Origin: Nitrospirota bacterium
Lineage (GTDB): Bacteria > Nitrospirota > Thermodesulfovibrionia > Thermodesulfovibrionales > JdFR-85
DNA length: 23,045 bases
Assembly: GCA_013152195.1 (NCBI GenBank)
Contig: JAADGU010000120.1
Location: 1 to 23,045, forward strand
Reading direction: 5' to 3'
Shown: positions 16,892 through 23,045 of the stretch, in pieces
How the letters are laid out: every line of letters starts with the position of its first letter
How positions within the stretch are numbered: the stretch's first letter is position 1
Notes under the pieces: model-generated
The model's database searches: none
What the model was told of the DNA's origin: nothing
The model's input: the letters and a program-made list of their open reading frames with translations, nothing else
Program-made: the position numbers and the translations under genes

Positions 16892-16921
16892 TTGAATAAA
16901 GGCATTTTGCCGGAATATATT
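16892..16921 (+). promoter_or_regulatory. Promoter for hppA
   Basis: TTGAAT at 16892-16897 and TATATT at 16916-16921 are separated by 18 bases, the same spacing as the adk promoter. The spacer holds GGCATTTTGCC, a small palindrome. Transcription would begin near 16928, giving a leader of about 20 bases with AGGAGGT before the hppA ATG. Confidence 0.5.
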
Positions 16922-16947
16922 AAAAATCTTAACAGGAGGTATATTTA

Positions 16948-18981
16948 ATGGAAGCATTTACAAGTTATGCGCCCCTTTTGGGTGCAGGTGGTTTAATAAT
17001 CGCTTTGATTATTTACCTGAGAGTGGCTAGTAAACCAGCCGGTTCCGGGCTGATGGTTGAAATAGCCGACGAAATTCATGCCGGGGCAATGGTTTATCTG
17101 AGGAGGCAGTATTCAATCCTCTTCTTTGTTGTAGCAGCCATTGGCATTCTTATCTGGTTTGTTCCCAGCCTTGGCCCTGGTACTGCTATTGCATATGTCA
17201 GCGGAGCCGTCTGTTCTGTTGTTGCAGGATACTTCGGGATGATGTCAGCAACAAAGGCAAATGTGAGGACTGCCGAGGCAGCAAACAGGTACAAGCCGGA
17301 TGCAGCAAAGGCCCTTTCTGTTGCCTTTAACGGTGGAGCTGTCATGGGTCTTTCCATAACAAGTATCGGTCTTATCGGCATAGGGGTATTCTTCTTTTAC
17401 CTGAACTACGGAACCCCGGCAACAGCATATGAGATTAATGGATTTGCCATGGGTGCCTCATCCATTGCCCTCTTTATGCGAGTTGGTGGAGGTATTTATA
17501 CAAAGACTGCTGATGTTGGTGCAGACCTTGTTGGAAAGGTTGAGGCAGGTATTCCTGAGGATGATCCCCGTAACCCTGGTGTTATTGCAGACAATGTGGG
17601 TGATAATGTCGGGGACGTTGCAGGCCTTGGAGCTGACCTTTTTGAGTCCTATGTTGGTTCAATCATTGCAACAATAGCACTGGGCGCTACGGCAGTGGCT
17701 GGTTCCAAGATAGCAGAACTCGGCAGCAGCTCTACCCTGATGATCCTGCCGATCACTGTAGCTGTAATGGGTTTTATTGCATCCTTAATCGGCATATTCT
17801 CAATGAGGGTGCTCGAGAAGTTTAATCCGGCAGCAGCCCTGAGGTATTCAACTTTTATCGCAGCCGCCCTGTTTCTTGTTTTCTCCTATTTTGCCTGCTC
17901 GGCAATGGAAGTGAGCAATGCGGTTTTCTGGACAATATTTGTAGGTTCAATTGGCGGAATAACGATTGGACTATTGACTGAGTACTACACAGCAGCATCT
18001 CCTATAAGAAAGATTGCTGAAGCAAGCAAAACAGGTGCAGGAACAAATATTATCACAGGTCTTGCAGTAGGTCTTGAGAGTACTGCACTTCCGGTTCTTG
18101 CCATGTGCGTGGTAATATACATTGCATCACATATTGCAGGCCTGTACGGAATCGGTATAGCTGCAGTCGGTATGCTCGGAACTATTGGAGTAACCATGAG
18201 CGTTGATGCTTACGGTCCTATTGCAGATAATGCAGGTGGTATTTCTGAGATGGCCGGACTCGGTGAGGATACAAGGAAGATTACCGACAGCCTTGATGCA
18301 CTTGGAAACACAACAGCTGCAATCGGTAAGGGTTTTGCCATAGGTTCTGCAGCACTTACTGCACTTGCCCTCTTCTCGGCATACACACAGTCTATAGCTG
18401 CAAAGACCGGTAAGGAATTTATCATAGTATTAACCGACCCTATTGTGGTCATAGGACTCCTTATCGGAGGCGTCATCCCCTTCTTCATAGGTGCACTCAC
18501 AATGACCTCTGTGGGAAAGGCAGCCATGAAGATGGTTGAAGAGATAAGGCGTCAGTTCAGGGAAATCCCCGGGCTTCTCGAAGGAAAAGAGGGAGTTAAG
18601 GGAGATACAAAGAAGTGTGTTGATATCAGTACCACGGCTGCCCTGAAAGAGATGGTGCTTCCGGGGGTAGTTGCAATTGCAAGTCCGGTGCTTGTAGGCT
18701 TCCTTCTTGGACCAAAGGCCCTTGGCGGTATGCTGGCTGGTGCTACAGTAACAGGCGTGTTGCTTGCACTGATGATGGCGAATGCAGGTGGTGCATGGGA
18801 TAATGCAAAGAAGTACATTGAGCAGGGCCACTATGGTGGTAAGGGATCAGATGTTCACAAGGCCGCTGTTGTTGGTGATACAGTTGGTGACCCGTTCAAG
18901 GACACATCAGGTCCTTCAATGAACATCCTTATCAAGCTGATGTCCATTGTGTCTCTTGTTATTGCTCCACTCCTTGTATAG
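16948..18981 (+). CDS. hppA: Membrane-bound ion-translocating pyrophosphatase, K+-dependent type
   Basis: Integral membrane pyrophosphatase that couples pyrophosphate hydrolysis to ion export. It has 677 residues and about 16 membrane segments. Substrate and metal motifs are visible: DVGADLVGKVE (about 188-198), DNVGDNVGDVAG (about 211-222) and DNAGGISEMAG (about 425-435). GNTTAAIGKG (453-462) has Ala457 and Gly460 where K+-independent enzymes carry Lys and Thr, so K+ dependence is expected. The ion-gate region reads LFESYVG with Glu233, the placement seen in Na+-pumping family members; H+ pumping cannot be excluded. It removes the pyrophosphate made by Sat and conserves its energy. It starts at ATG 16948 after AGGAGGT. 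The gene ends the sulfate block before a strong terminator. Confidence 0.96.
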   Translation: MEAFTSYAPLLGAGGLIIALIIYLRVASKPAGSGLMVEIADEIHAGAMVYLRRQYSILFFVVAAIGILIWFVPSLGPGTAIAYVSGAVCSVVAGYFGMMSATKANVRTAEAANRYKPDAAKALSVAFNGGAVMGLSITSIGLIGIGVFFFYLNYGTPATAYEINGFAMGASSIALFMRVGGGIYTKTADVGADLVGKVEAGIPEDDPRNPGVIADNVGDNVGDVAGLGADLFESYVGSIIATIALGATAVAGSKIAELGSSSTLMILPITVAVMGFIASLIGIFSMRVLEKFNPAAALRYSTFIAAALFLVFSYFACSAMEVSNAVFWTIFVGSIGGITIGLLTEYYTAASPIRKIAEASKTGAGTNIITGLAVGLESTALPVLAMCVVIYIASHIAGLYGIGIAAVGMLGTIGVTMSVDAYGPIADNAGGISEMAGLGEDTRKITDSLDALGNTTAAIGKGFAIGSAALTALALFSAYTQSIAAKTGKEFIIVLTDPIVVIGLLIGGVIPFFIGALTMTSVGKAAMKMVEEIRRQFREIPGLLEGKEGVKGDTKKCVDISTTAALKEMVLPGVVAIASPVLVGFLLGPKALGGMLAGATVTGVLLALMMANAGGAWDNAKKYIEQGHYGGKGSDVHKAAVVGDTVGDPFKDTSGPSMNILIKLMSIVSLVIAPLLV

Positions 18982-19003
18982 TCCTGATCTGAATCGTAAT
19001 TCC

Positions 19004-19038
19004 AAAAAGGGAGAAGCCCCGTGCTTCTCCCTTTTTTT
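19004..19038 (+). terminator. Rho-independent terminator after hppA
   Basis: A 14-bp perfect stem (19004-19017 with 19023-19036) with a 5-base loop runs into seven Ts (19032-19038). It lies 22 bases after the hppA stop and closes the sulfate block. The stem starts with an A-run, so it may also work in the opposite direction. Confidence 0.9.
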
Positions 19039-19092
19039 AATTCAGGTTCAACCCATTTTCAATCCAGAGCTGTAACCTGTTACAATTAAATA

Positions 19093-19234
19093 GTAACTGT
19101 GTATAAACTGCTGTTTTTTATTTTAGTTATGTCCCGAAAGCGTTCGAGGCATCCAGAAGTTACTGAAAAGACTGGATTCCCGCTCAACAGACTGCGGGAA
19201 TGACGGCTCAATTGTTGTGTTTATACACAGATTC
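19093..19234. mobile_element. MITE-like element of 142 bases
   Basis: The ends carry perfect 12-bp inverted repeats (19097-19108 and 19219-19230) that extend to 14 of 16 at the element limits. A 6-base direct repeat TAAATA flanks it (19087-19092 and 19235-19240), as expected for a target-site duplication. The interior contains no gene but has a hairpin, ATTCCCGC (19176-19183) with GCGGGAAT (19194-19201). No transposase is nearby, so mobility would be in trans or past. Confidence 0.5.
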
Positions 19235-19289
19235 TAAATAAGCAGGTATTTTTGATGAAGTTATAAAAAGTCTGAAAATGCCCATTTTT

Positions 19290-19317
19290 GTCGTTGCGAG
19301 CGGAGCGAAGCAATCTC
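19290..19317. repeat. TTGCGAGCG-type intergenic repeat
   Basis: A GC-rich stretch bounded by TTGC and GCAA resembles a dispersed intergenic palindrome common in several bacterial genomes. It lies in the 572-base gene-free region 18982-19553, which otherwise holds only the terminator, the MITE-like element and the repeats listed here. Confidence 0.4.
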
Positions 19318-19336
19318 TAACTGAAAAACAGCCATA

Positions 19337-19372
19337 TTATTAAAGCGGCAAATAAATACAGAGTTTTAGCCG
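19337..19372 (+). repeat. Dispersed repeat A, copy 1
   Basis: The sequence starts TTATTAAAGCGGCAAATAAA and continues through TACAGAGTTTTAGCCG. It is closely similar to 19412-19450 and 21926-21962, sharing TTATTAA, CGGCA, AAATA and ACAGAG in the same order. Function is unknown. Confidence 0.55.
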
Positions 19373-19411
19373 ATTAAACATTTGTTACACAAACAGAAAA
19401 AATGTATGTCG

Positions 19412-19450
19412 TTATTAAACCGGCATCTAAATACAGAGGTTATTTGATAG
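19412..19450 (+). repeat. Dispersed repeat A, copy 2
   Basis: The second copy starts TTATTAAACCGGCATCTAAA and continues TACAGAGG, 75 bases after copy 1. It is followed 30 bases later by the repeat B copy at 19480. Confidence 0.5.
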
Positions 19451-19479
19451 CTAACCCCGCATTTTTACTGGCTGTCAGT

Positions 19480-19505
19480 CTCCCTGAATAGTTACCAGGT
19501 TAATA
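19480..19505 (+). repeat. Dispersed repeat B, copy 1
   Basis: This 26-base unit begins CTCCCTGAATAGTT and ends TTAATA. It differs from 22244-22269 at two positions only. In both places it lies downstream of a repeat A copy on the same strand. Confidence 0.6.
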
Positions 19506-19512
19506 TAATGTC

Positions 19513-19533
19513 ATTCTGAACTTGATTCAGAAT
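19513..19533. repeat. REP-like palindrome before the VIT-like gene
   Basis: ATTCTGAA (19513-19520) and TTCAGAAT (19526-19533) are perfectly complementary, with a 5-base loop, and are preceded by TGTC. It shares the TGTCATTC opening with the palindrome at 21749. Confidence 0.5.
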
Positions 19534-19553
19534 CTCCAAACATCAATATAGAT

Positions 19554-20036
19554 ATGATTAAAAATCACTCATTGAACATAGGTTTCAGTTTCGGCTTAAC
19601 CTCCAGCATTATTACAACACTTGGGTTAATGGTTGGATTATATTCAGGTACGCATTCAAAGCCTGTTGTTATCGGGGGGATTTTAACGATTGCCATAGCA
19701 GATGCCTTTTCAGACGCCCTGGGTATTCATATTTCCGAGGAATCTGAAAACAGACATACAGTGAAAGAGATATGGCTGGCAACAGTGGCCACTTTTTTTT
19801 CCAAGTTTCTCTTCTCATTGACATTTATTATTCCTGTTTTGCTCTTCAATCTCCTGGTGTCAGTGTTTGTAAGCATGGCATGGGGGTTATCGGCGTTGTG
19901 TCTTCTCAGTTACGCCATGGCCAGGACACAGAAGACAAATCCCGTGAAGGTGATTGCCGAGCACCTCTCCATAGCGGCAATCGTCATAGTCCTGACCCAT
20001 TATGTGGGAATCTGGATTTCGTCAACCTTTGGCTGA
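19554..20036 (+). CDS. VIT1/CCC1-like integral membrane protein
   Basis: A small membrane protein of 160 residues, with about five hydrophobic segments. The N-terminal FGLTSSIITTLGLMVGL and the stretch ADAFSDALGIHISEESE resemble the VIT/CCC1 family of iron and manganese transporters, where the acidic residues after the first segments line the metal path. It is shorter than typical VIT1 proteins (about 230-250 residues) and lacks an obvious cytoplasmic metal-binding domain. The inferred role is divalent-metal transport or storage, with moderate confidence. No clear ribosome-binding site precedes ATG 19554. Its 3' end overlaps the convergent nfo gene by 37 bases. It belongs to neither the sulfate block nor, by strand, the nfo group. 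Confidence 0.7.
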   Translation: MIKNHSLNIGFSFGLTSSIITTLGLMVGLYSGTHSKPVVIGGILTIAIADAFSDALGIHISEESENRHTVKEIWLATVATFFSKFLFSLTFIIPVLLFNLLVSVFVSMAWGLSALCLLSYAMARTQKTNPVKVIAEHLSIAAIVIVLTHYVGIWISSTFG

Positions 20037-20926
20037 CACCCGGGTATTAAGCCGAGCATCTTTCTCACCCTGTCGAGGTTTTTCCAGTCGTCGTCATCAG
20101 ACTTTTTAGGAGTTTCAAGTATCAGGGGCACTGCATTGAAGAACGGGAAGGAGAGAAACCGCTCAAGACCCGGAAGACCTATGCTTCCCTCACCAATATG
20201 CTCATGTCTGTCCACCCCTGAGGCAAATCCCTTTTTTGAGTCATTAAGATGTATGAGCTCAACCTTCAGCGGAAAGATATACTTTATGATTTCGCCTTTC
20301 AGTCTCTCAAGCCCCTCCATTTTGGTGATGTCATACCCTGCAGCATAGGCGTGGCAGGTATCGAGACATAAACCCCTTACACATCCCGGAGGGGTGTTTT
20401 CAATAATTTCAGAGAGCATGGGGATGGTGGATGAGATGTCCCCCTTTTGCCCTGCTGTATTTTCAAGTAAAACACCTACCCCTCCACCGGCTTTTTCATA
20501 TGCCTGGGAGAGGGCCTCTGATGCCCTGCCTATTGCCTCCTTAATATCCTGACCCACGGCCTTCCCTGGATGCAATACGATATAATCAGCCCTCAGCAGA
20601 TGGGCTGTCTGTATTTCATGGGATAGCAGCTTTATGGACTTTTTTCTGATCTCTCTGTCCGGAGAGGCAAGGTTTATAAGGTAGGATGAATGGATAAAGA
20701 CAGGTCTGATATCAAGGACTGTCTTCAGTTCCCTGAAATTTTCAATCTCTTCATCACTTATCTTTTTTGTGGCCCAGATTCTTGGATTATGTGAAAATAT
20801 CTGAAGAGTGCTGCAGCACAGGGCTTTGGCCCTCTTTAAAGACAGGTGAATGCCGTTGGCAATGGACGTGTGCACACCCAGCCTGCGCATCCCGCGCTTT
20901 TGAACTATGCCCCTGTTGTCATTCAC
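20000..20926 (-). CDS. nfo: Endonuclease IV (AP endonuclease)
   Basis: DNA-repair enzyme cutting 5' of abasic sites, with a TIM-barrel fold and three zinc ions. Ligand motifs appear in family order: FIHSSYL, VLHPG, LLENTAG, LDTCHAYAAGYD, IHLND, DRHEHIG and LETP. The GTG at 20926 gives 308 residues. The in-frame ATG at 20890 gives 296 and begins MRRLGVHTS, which matches where family members normally start, so the first 12 residues may not be translated. Neither start has a strong Shine-Dalgarno sequence. The GTG is 6 bases after the stop of the DUF1460 gene, so the two are probably co-transcribed. The C terminus is about 15 residues longer than E. coli Nfo. Confidence 0.95.
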   Translation of the reverse strand: MNDNRGIVQKRGMRRLGVHTSIANGIHLSLKRAKALCCSTLQIFSHNPRIWATKKISDEEIENFRELKTVLDIRPVFIHSSYLINLASPDREIRKKSIKLLSHEIQTAHLLRADYIVLHPGKAVGQDIKEAIGRASEALSQAYEKAGGGVGVLLENTAGQKGDISSTIPMLSEIIENTPPGCVRGLCLDTCHAYAAGYDITKMEGLERLKGEIIKYIFPLKVELIHLNDSKKGFASGVDRHEHIGEGSIGLPGLERFLSFPFFNAVPLILETPKKSDDDDWKNLDRVRKMLGLIPGCQPKVDEIQIPT

Positions 20927-20932
20927 AGGGAT

Positions 20933-21733
20933 TCACTCTTTAGGTCTGAGCACGATCAGGCCCGGGGTTTTTGAGATATATGTAATTAAATCCTGCTCAA
21001 TCACCTTCCTGTTCTTTTTTGCTGAAGATGCATGTCTCAGATAAACCTTGTCCTGTTTTTTGATGATAATTCCCGTATGTGTGACATCCAGCCCCTGTAT
21101 TTTGGTATAAATCCCGACGTAATCCCCTGTTCTGAGCCTTCCTGTCACGGTTTCATCTACAGCGTCTGAGGGGATATATTGAATCTCCCGCTCTACGGGT
21201 GCAATTCCCGGCAGAAAAAAAGTCCCGTCTTTCCTTAAATTCAGCACCTTCCGGGTGCTCCTTGTTCTGAGACCACCGACACTTGCGGTAATATCATCAA
21301 CCTGGGCTGGATTAAAGACGCTCCAGTCCGTAAAGAAATGGTTTCTGTTTTCAAATGCAACTTTTTCTGACCGGTATCTCACTTTCTTCAGGTTTTCCTT
21401 AAATCCGGCAAAGGACCCTGACAGCCTCATCGCCTCAATGTAATCAATATAGGTAAAGCAATCGACACCCCGGAAATCAATAACAAAGACCTCCGGAGTA
21501 TTCATATCCCCAATTAATGTTGATGCCTGATACCTAACACCCAGAAACTGTCCGGACAGGAAGTCTATGCGTTTGCCAATATCCCTGATTTCAGATGCTT
21601 TGTGTATGATGCGACCCATTTCATCCTGCGTCCACCTGCCCAGGAGAATACGCTCATCATCTCCGGCAGCAGCAGATGTATGGATGCTTGTCAATGATGC
21701 CAGAAGTACTATTATTAACAGGACGGTCTTCAT
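20933..21733 (-). CDS. Secreted DUF1460 (N-acetylmuramoyl-L-alanine amidase-like) protein
   Basis: The 266-residue protein carries a cleavable signal peptide (about 1-22, ending SAAAG). The remainder matches the DUF1460 family, part of the NlpC/P60-like superfamily. The candidate catalytic cysteine is in VDCFTYID (about residue 91), and the histidine in VTHTGIII (about 217). HASS near 236 is another conserved block. The enzyme probably acts on peptidoglycan in the periplasm; the exact substrate is not deducible. It lies directly upstream of nfo on the same strand with a 6-base gap. The ATG at 21733 lacks a strong ribosome-binding site. Confidence 0.8.
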   Translation of the reverse strand: MKTVLLIIVLLASLTSIHTSAAAGDDERILLGRWTQDEMGRIIHKASEIRDIGKRIDFLSGQFLGVRYQASTLIGDMNTPEVFVIDFRGVDCFTYIDYIEAMRLSGSFAGFKENLKKVRYRSEKVAFENRNHFFTDWSVFNPAQVDDITASVGGLRTRSTRKVLNLRKDGTFFLPGIAPVEREIQYIPSDAVDETVTGRLRTGDYVGIYTKIQGLDVTHTGIIIKKQDKVYLRHASSAKKNRKVIEQDLITYISKTPGLIVLRPKE

Positions 21734-21748
21734 TTAATCTGTTCTGTC

Positions 21749-21773
21749 ATTCCGGTAGTCTTTAAGCCGGAAT
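21749..21773. repeat. REP-like palindrome upstream of the DUF1460 gene
   Basis: ATTCCGG (21749-21755) and CCGGAAT (21767-21773) are complementary, with an 11-base loop, and are preceded by TGTC. It is of the same general type as the palindromes at 19176-19201 and 19513-19533. Confidence 0.5.
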
Positions 21774-21925
21774 CTATTCCTTTAAATGCTTTCAGAATAT
21801 TCCAAACCCTTTATTTTTATATTCTAACCTAAGTTGAGGGTTTTTTATCCCTTAAAATGATAAAGAACACAAAAATCATGTTGCTGTGGTGTAAAATAAG
21901 GATTGCAGCAGTAAAGTTCGAGGTG

Positions 21926-21962
21926 TTATTAACCCGGCAAATAAAAACAGAGTTCTTGGCTG
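21926..21962 (+). repeat. Dispersed repeat A, copy 3
   Basis: This copy reads TTATTAACCCGGCAAATAAA followed by AACAGAGTTCTTGGCTG. It is closest to copy 1. In the 571-base gene-free stretch 21734-22304 it precedes a large inverted repeat and then a repeat B copy. Confidence 0.55.
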
Positions 21963-22038
21963 CTTAAGGGGTAGATATTACAGACAAGCAGGTTTTTCTG
22001 AATAAAAGCCGTGGTAATAGAAGGAAAAGAGAAGAGGA

Positions 22039-22189
22039 ACACACCCCTTAATCCCCTCTTCCTTAATCCCCTCTTGATAGAGGGGAGAGTTCTTGTCATT
22101 CATGTTCTTACGGGTAAGAGCGGAATGAGGTAAGGTGGAAGGCAGGGATAAGAGAACTCCCCTCTAAAAAGAGGGGGCAGGGGGTGTGT
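22039..22189. repeat. Large imperfect inverted repeat, MITE-like, with a 13-base tandem duplication
   Basis: The left arm (22039-22094) and right arm (22150-22189) are reverse complements over their length, with outer ends ACACACCCC and GGGGGTGTGT. The left arm is 15 bases longer because TTAATCCCCTCTT occurs twice (22048-22060 and 22063-22075). Short intergenic elements with such ends are widespread in some environmental bacteria. No gene lies inside. Confidence 0.55.
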
Positions 22190-22243
22190 AAAGAGCAGGT
22201 TCTTCACTGGTTAAATGCATCATGATATTGCAGACTATGATGG

Positions 22244-22269
22244 CTCCCTGAATAGTTGCCAGCTTAATA
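22244..22269 (+). repeat. Dispersed repeat B, copy 2
   Basis: This unit matches 19480-19505 at 24 of 26 positions. It lies 36 bases upstream of the deacylase start, so it may fall in that gene's promoter or leader region. Confidence 0.6.
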
Positions 22270-22304
22270 GCGGACAGGATGCCTTTTTGTGAAGGGATAA
22301 AACC

Positions 22305-23045
22305 ATGATTGATTGTCTTTTAAAAAACGGAACTGTTATTGACGGCAGCGGAATGGAGCCGATAGAGACGAATGTCGGGATAGAGGGCGACAGGATAGTC
22401 TATATCGGCAGGGAAGTGGTTGATGCAAGGGTGGTGCTTGATGTCCGGGGGCTTACAGTATCTCCGGGATTTATCGACAGCCATGCACACTCGGAGTTCA
22501 CAATCCTCTGGCTGACGGAAGGGCGGAGGGCAAGCTTTTTCAGGGGGTAACCACAGAGATAAACGGCAACTGCGGCCTCTCTGCAGCACCTCTATATGGT
22601 GAGGCAGCAGAGCGGAGGGAGCAGGATTTAATGGAGCTGGGCATAGAGGAGAGGTGGTCCGGTTTCAGCGAATATTTTGCAATTCTTGAAAGCAGGGGCA
22701 TTGCAATAAACTTTGCAACACTCTGCGGCCACGGAAACATCCGGGCATCAATTATGGGTTATAAGAACATCCCCCCTGACGAAAACGCCCTGTCCGCTAT
22801 GAAAAGACTGCTCTCAGAAGCTTTAGAAGACGGTGCAATCGGGCTATCAACAGGGCTTATATATCCGCCCGGGGTTTATTCCGATACAGCGGAGCTTGCA
22901 GAGCTTTCAAGGGTTTTGGCATCCGTAAACCCTTGCGGTATCTATACATCACACATGAGGAGTGAAGGTGACGCCCTGTTGGAGTCCGTTGAAGAGGTTG
23001 TCAGGATTGCAAGAGAGGCCCAGATTAAAGTCCATATATCACACA
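22305..23045 (+). CDS. N-acyl-D-amino-acid deacylase-like amidohydrolase, frameshifted, cut by the window edge
   Basis: This amidohydrolase is expected to hydrolyse N-acyl-D-amino acids. ATG 22305 has GAAGGG 8 bases upstream. The first frame ends at 22550 and contains the start of the barrel and the HAH metal motif (SHAHSEFT). Another frame, in register from GVTTEINGNCG at 22544 onward, stays open to the edge. It contains the metal cysteine of GNCG, GAIGLSTGL, YTSHMRSEGD and VHISH. One missing base in the GGG or TTTTT runs at 22528-22540 rejoins the two. About 250 residues are visible, roughly half of the usual length. Dihydroorotase-like or D-glutamate deacylase members of the family are alternatives. 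Confidence 0.82.

Noticed and set aside
22039..22189. CRISPR-like repeats in the 22-kb region
   Set aside because: Only a two-copy 13-base duplication and an inverted repeat are present, with no regular spacers and no cas genes.

Overview
The window carries a near-complete dissimilatory sulfate-activation and APS-reduction locus of an anaerobic sulfate-reducing bacterium, about 48% GC by eye. Gene content and protein style (AprBA, QmoABC, a CFI-box-CTERM envelope protein, many short palindromic intergenic repeats) suggest an uncultured Nitrospirota (Thermodesulfovibrionia-like) lineage. That placement is an inference; a Thermodesulfobacteriota or Desulfobacterota origin is not excluded by what can be read here.

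Layout. (1) 132-6756, + strand: a membrane sensor kinase whose sensor is an ABC-type solute-binding-protein fold, a sigma-54-type AAA+ response regulator with two receiver-like domains and no recognisable DNA-binding domain, and a large secreted, membrane-anchored protein with a carbohydrate-binding/toroid look and a C-terminal CFI-box sorting region. (2) 7017-18981, + strand: adk, sat, aprB, aprA, qmoA, qmoB, qmoC, a small two-CBS-domain gene overlapping qmoC, and hppA. (3) 18982-19553: a repeat-rich non-coding stretch. (4) 19554-20036 (+): a VIT/CCC1-like membrane protein, convergent with and overlapping endonuclease IV (nfo, -), which sits behind a secreted DUF1460 amidase-like gene (-). 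(5) 21734-22304: a second repeat-rich stretch with a large imperfect inverted repeat. (6) 22305 to the right edge: an N-acyl-D-amino-acid deacylase-like gene, incomplete and frameshifted.

How the sulfate genes fit together. Sat makes APS and pyrophosphate from sulfate and ATP. HppA hydrolyses the pyrophosphate and recovers energy as an ion gradient. AprBA reduces APS to sulfite and AMP with electrons passed from the quinone pool through QmoABC. Adk converts AMP plus ATP to 2 ADP. All by-products of sulfate activation are therefore handled within one 12-kb co-directional block. The CBS protein, coupled by a 4-base overlap to qmoC, is a candidate adenylate sensor. dsrAB and qmoD are not in the window. 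Candidate control points between the genes are an inverted repeat over a promoter-like sequence plus a hairpin before aprB, two strong tandem hairpins between aprA and qmoA, and separate promoter-like sequences before adk and hppA.

Caution: qmoB (one site), qmoC (two sites) and the deacylase (one site) are each interrupted by a single-base indel in or next to a short homopolymer. Sequencing or assembly error is the most economical explanation, and they are annotated here as single genes with frameshifts.
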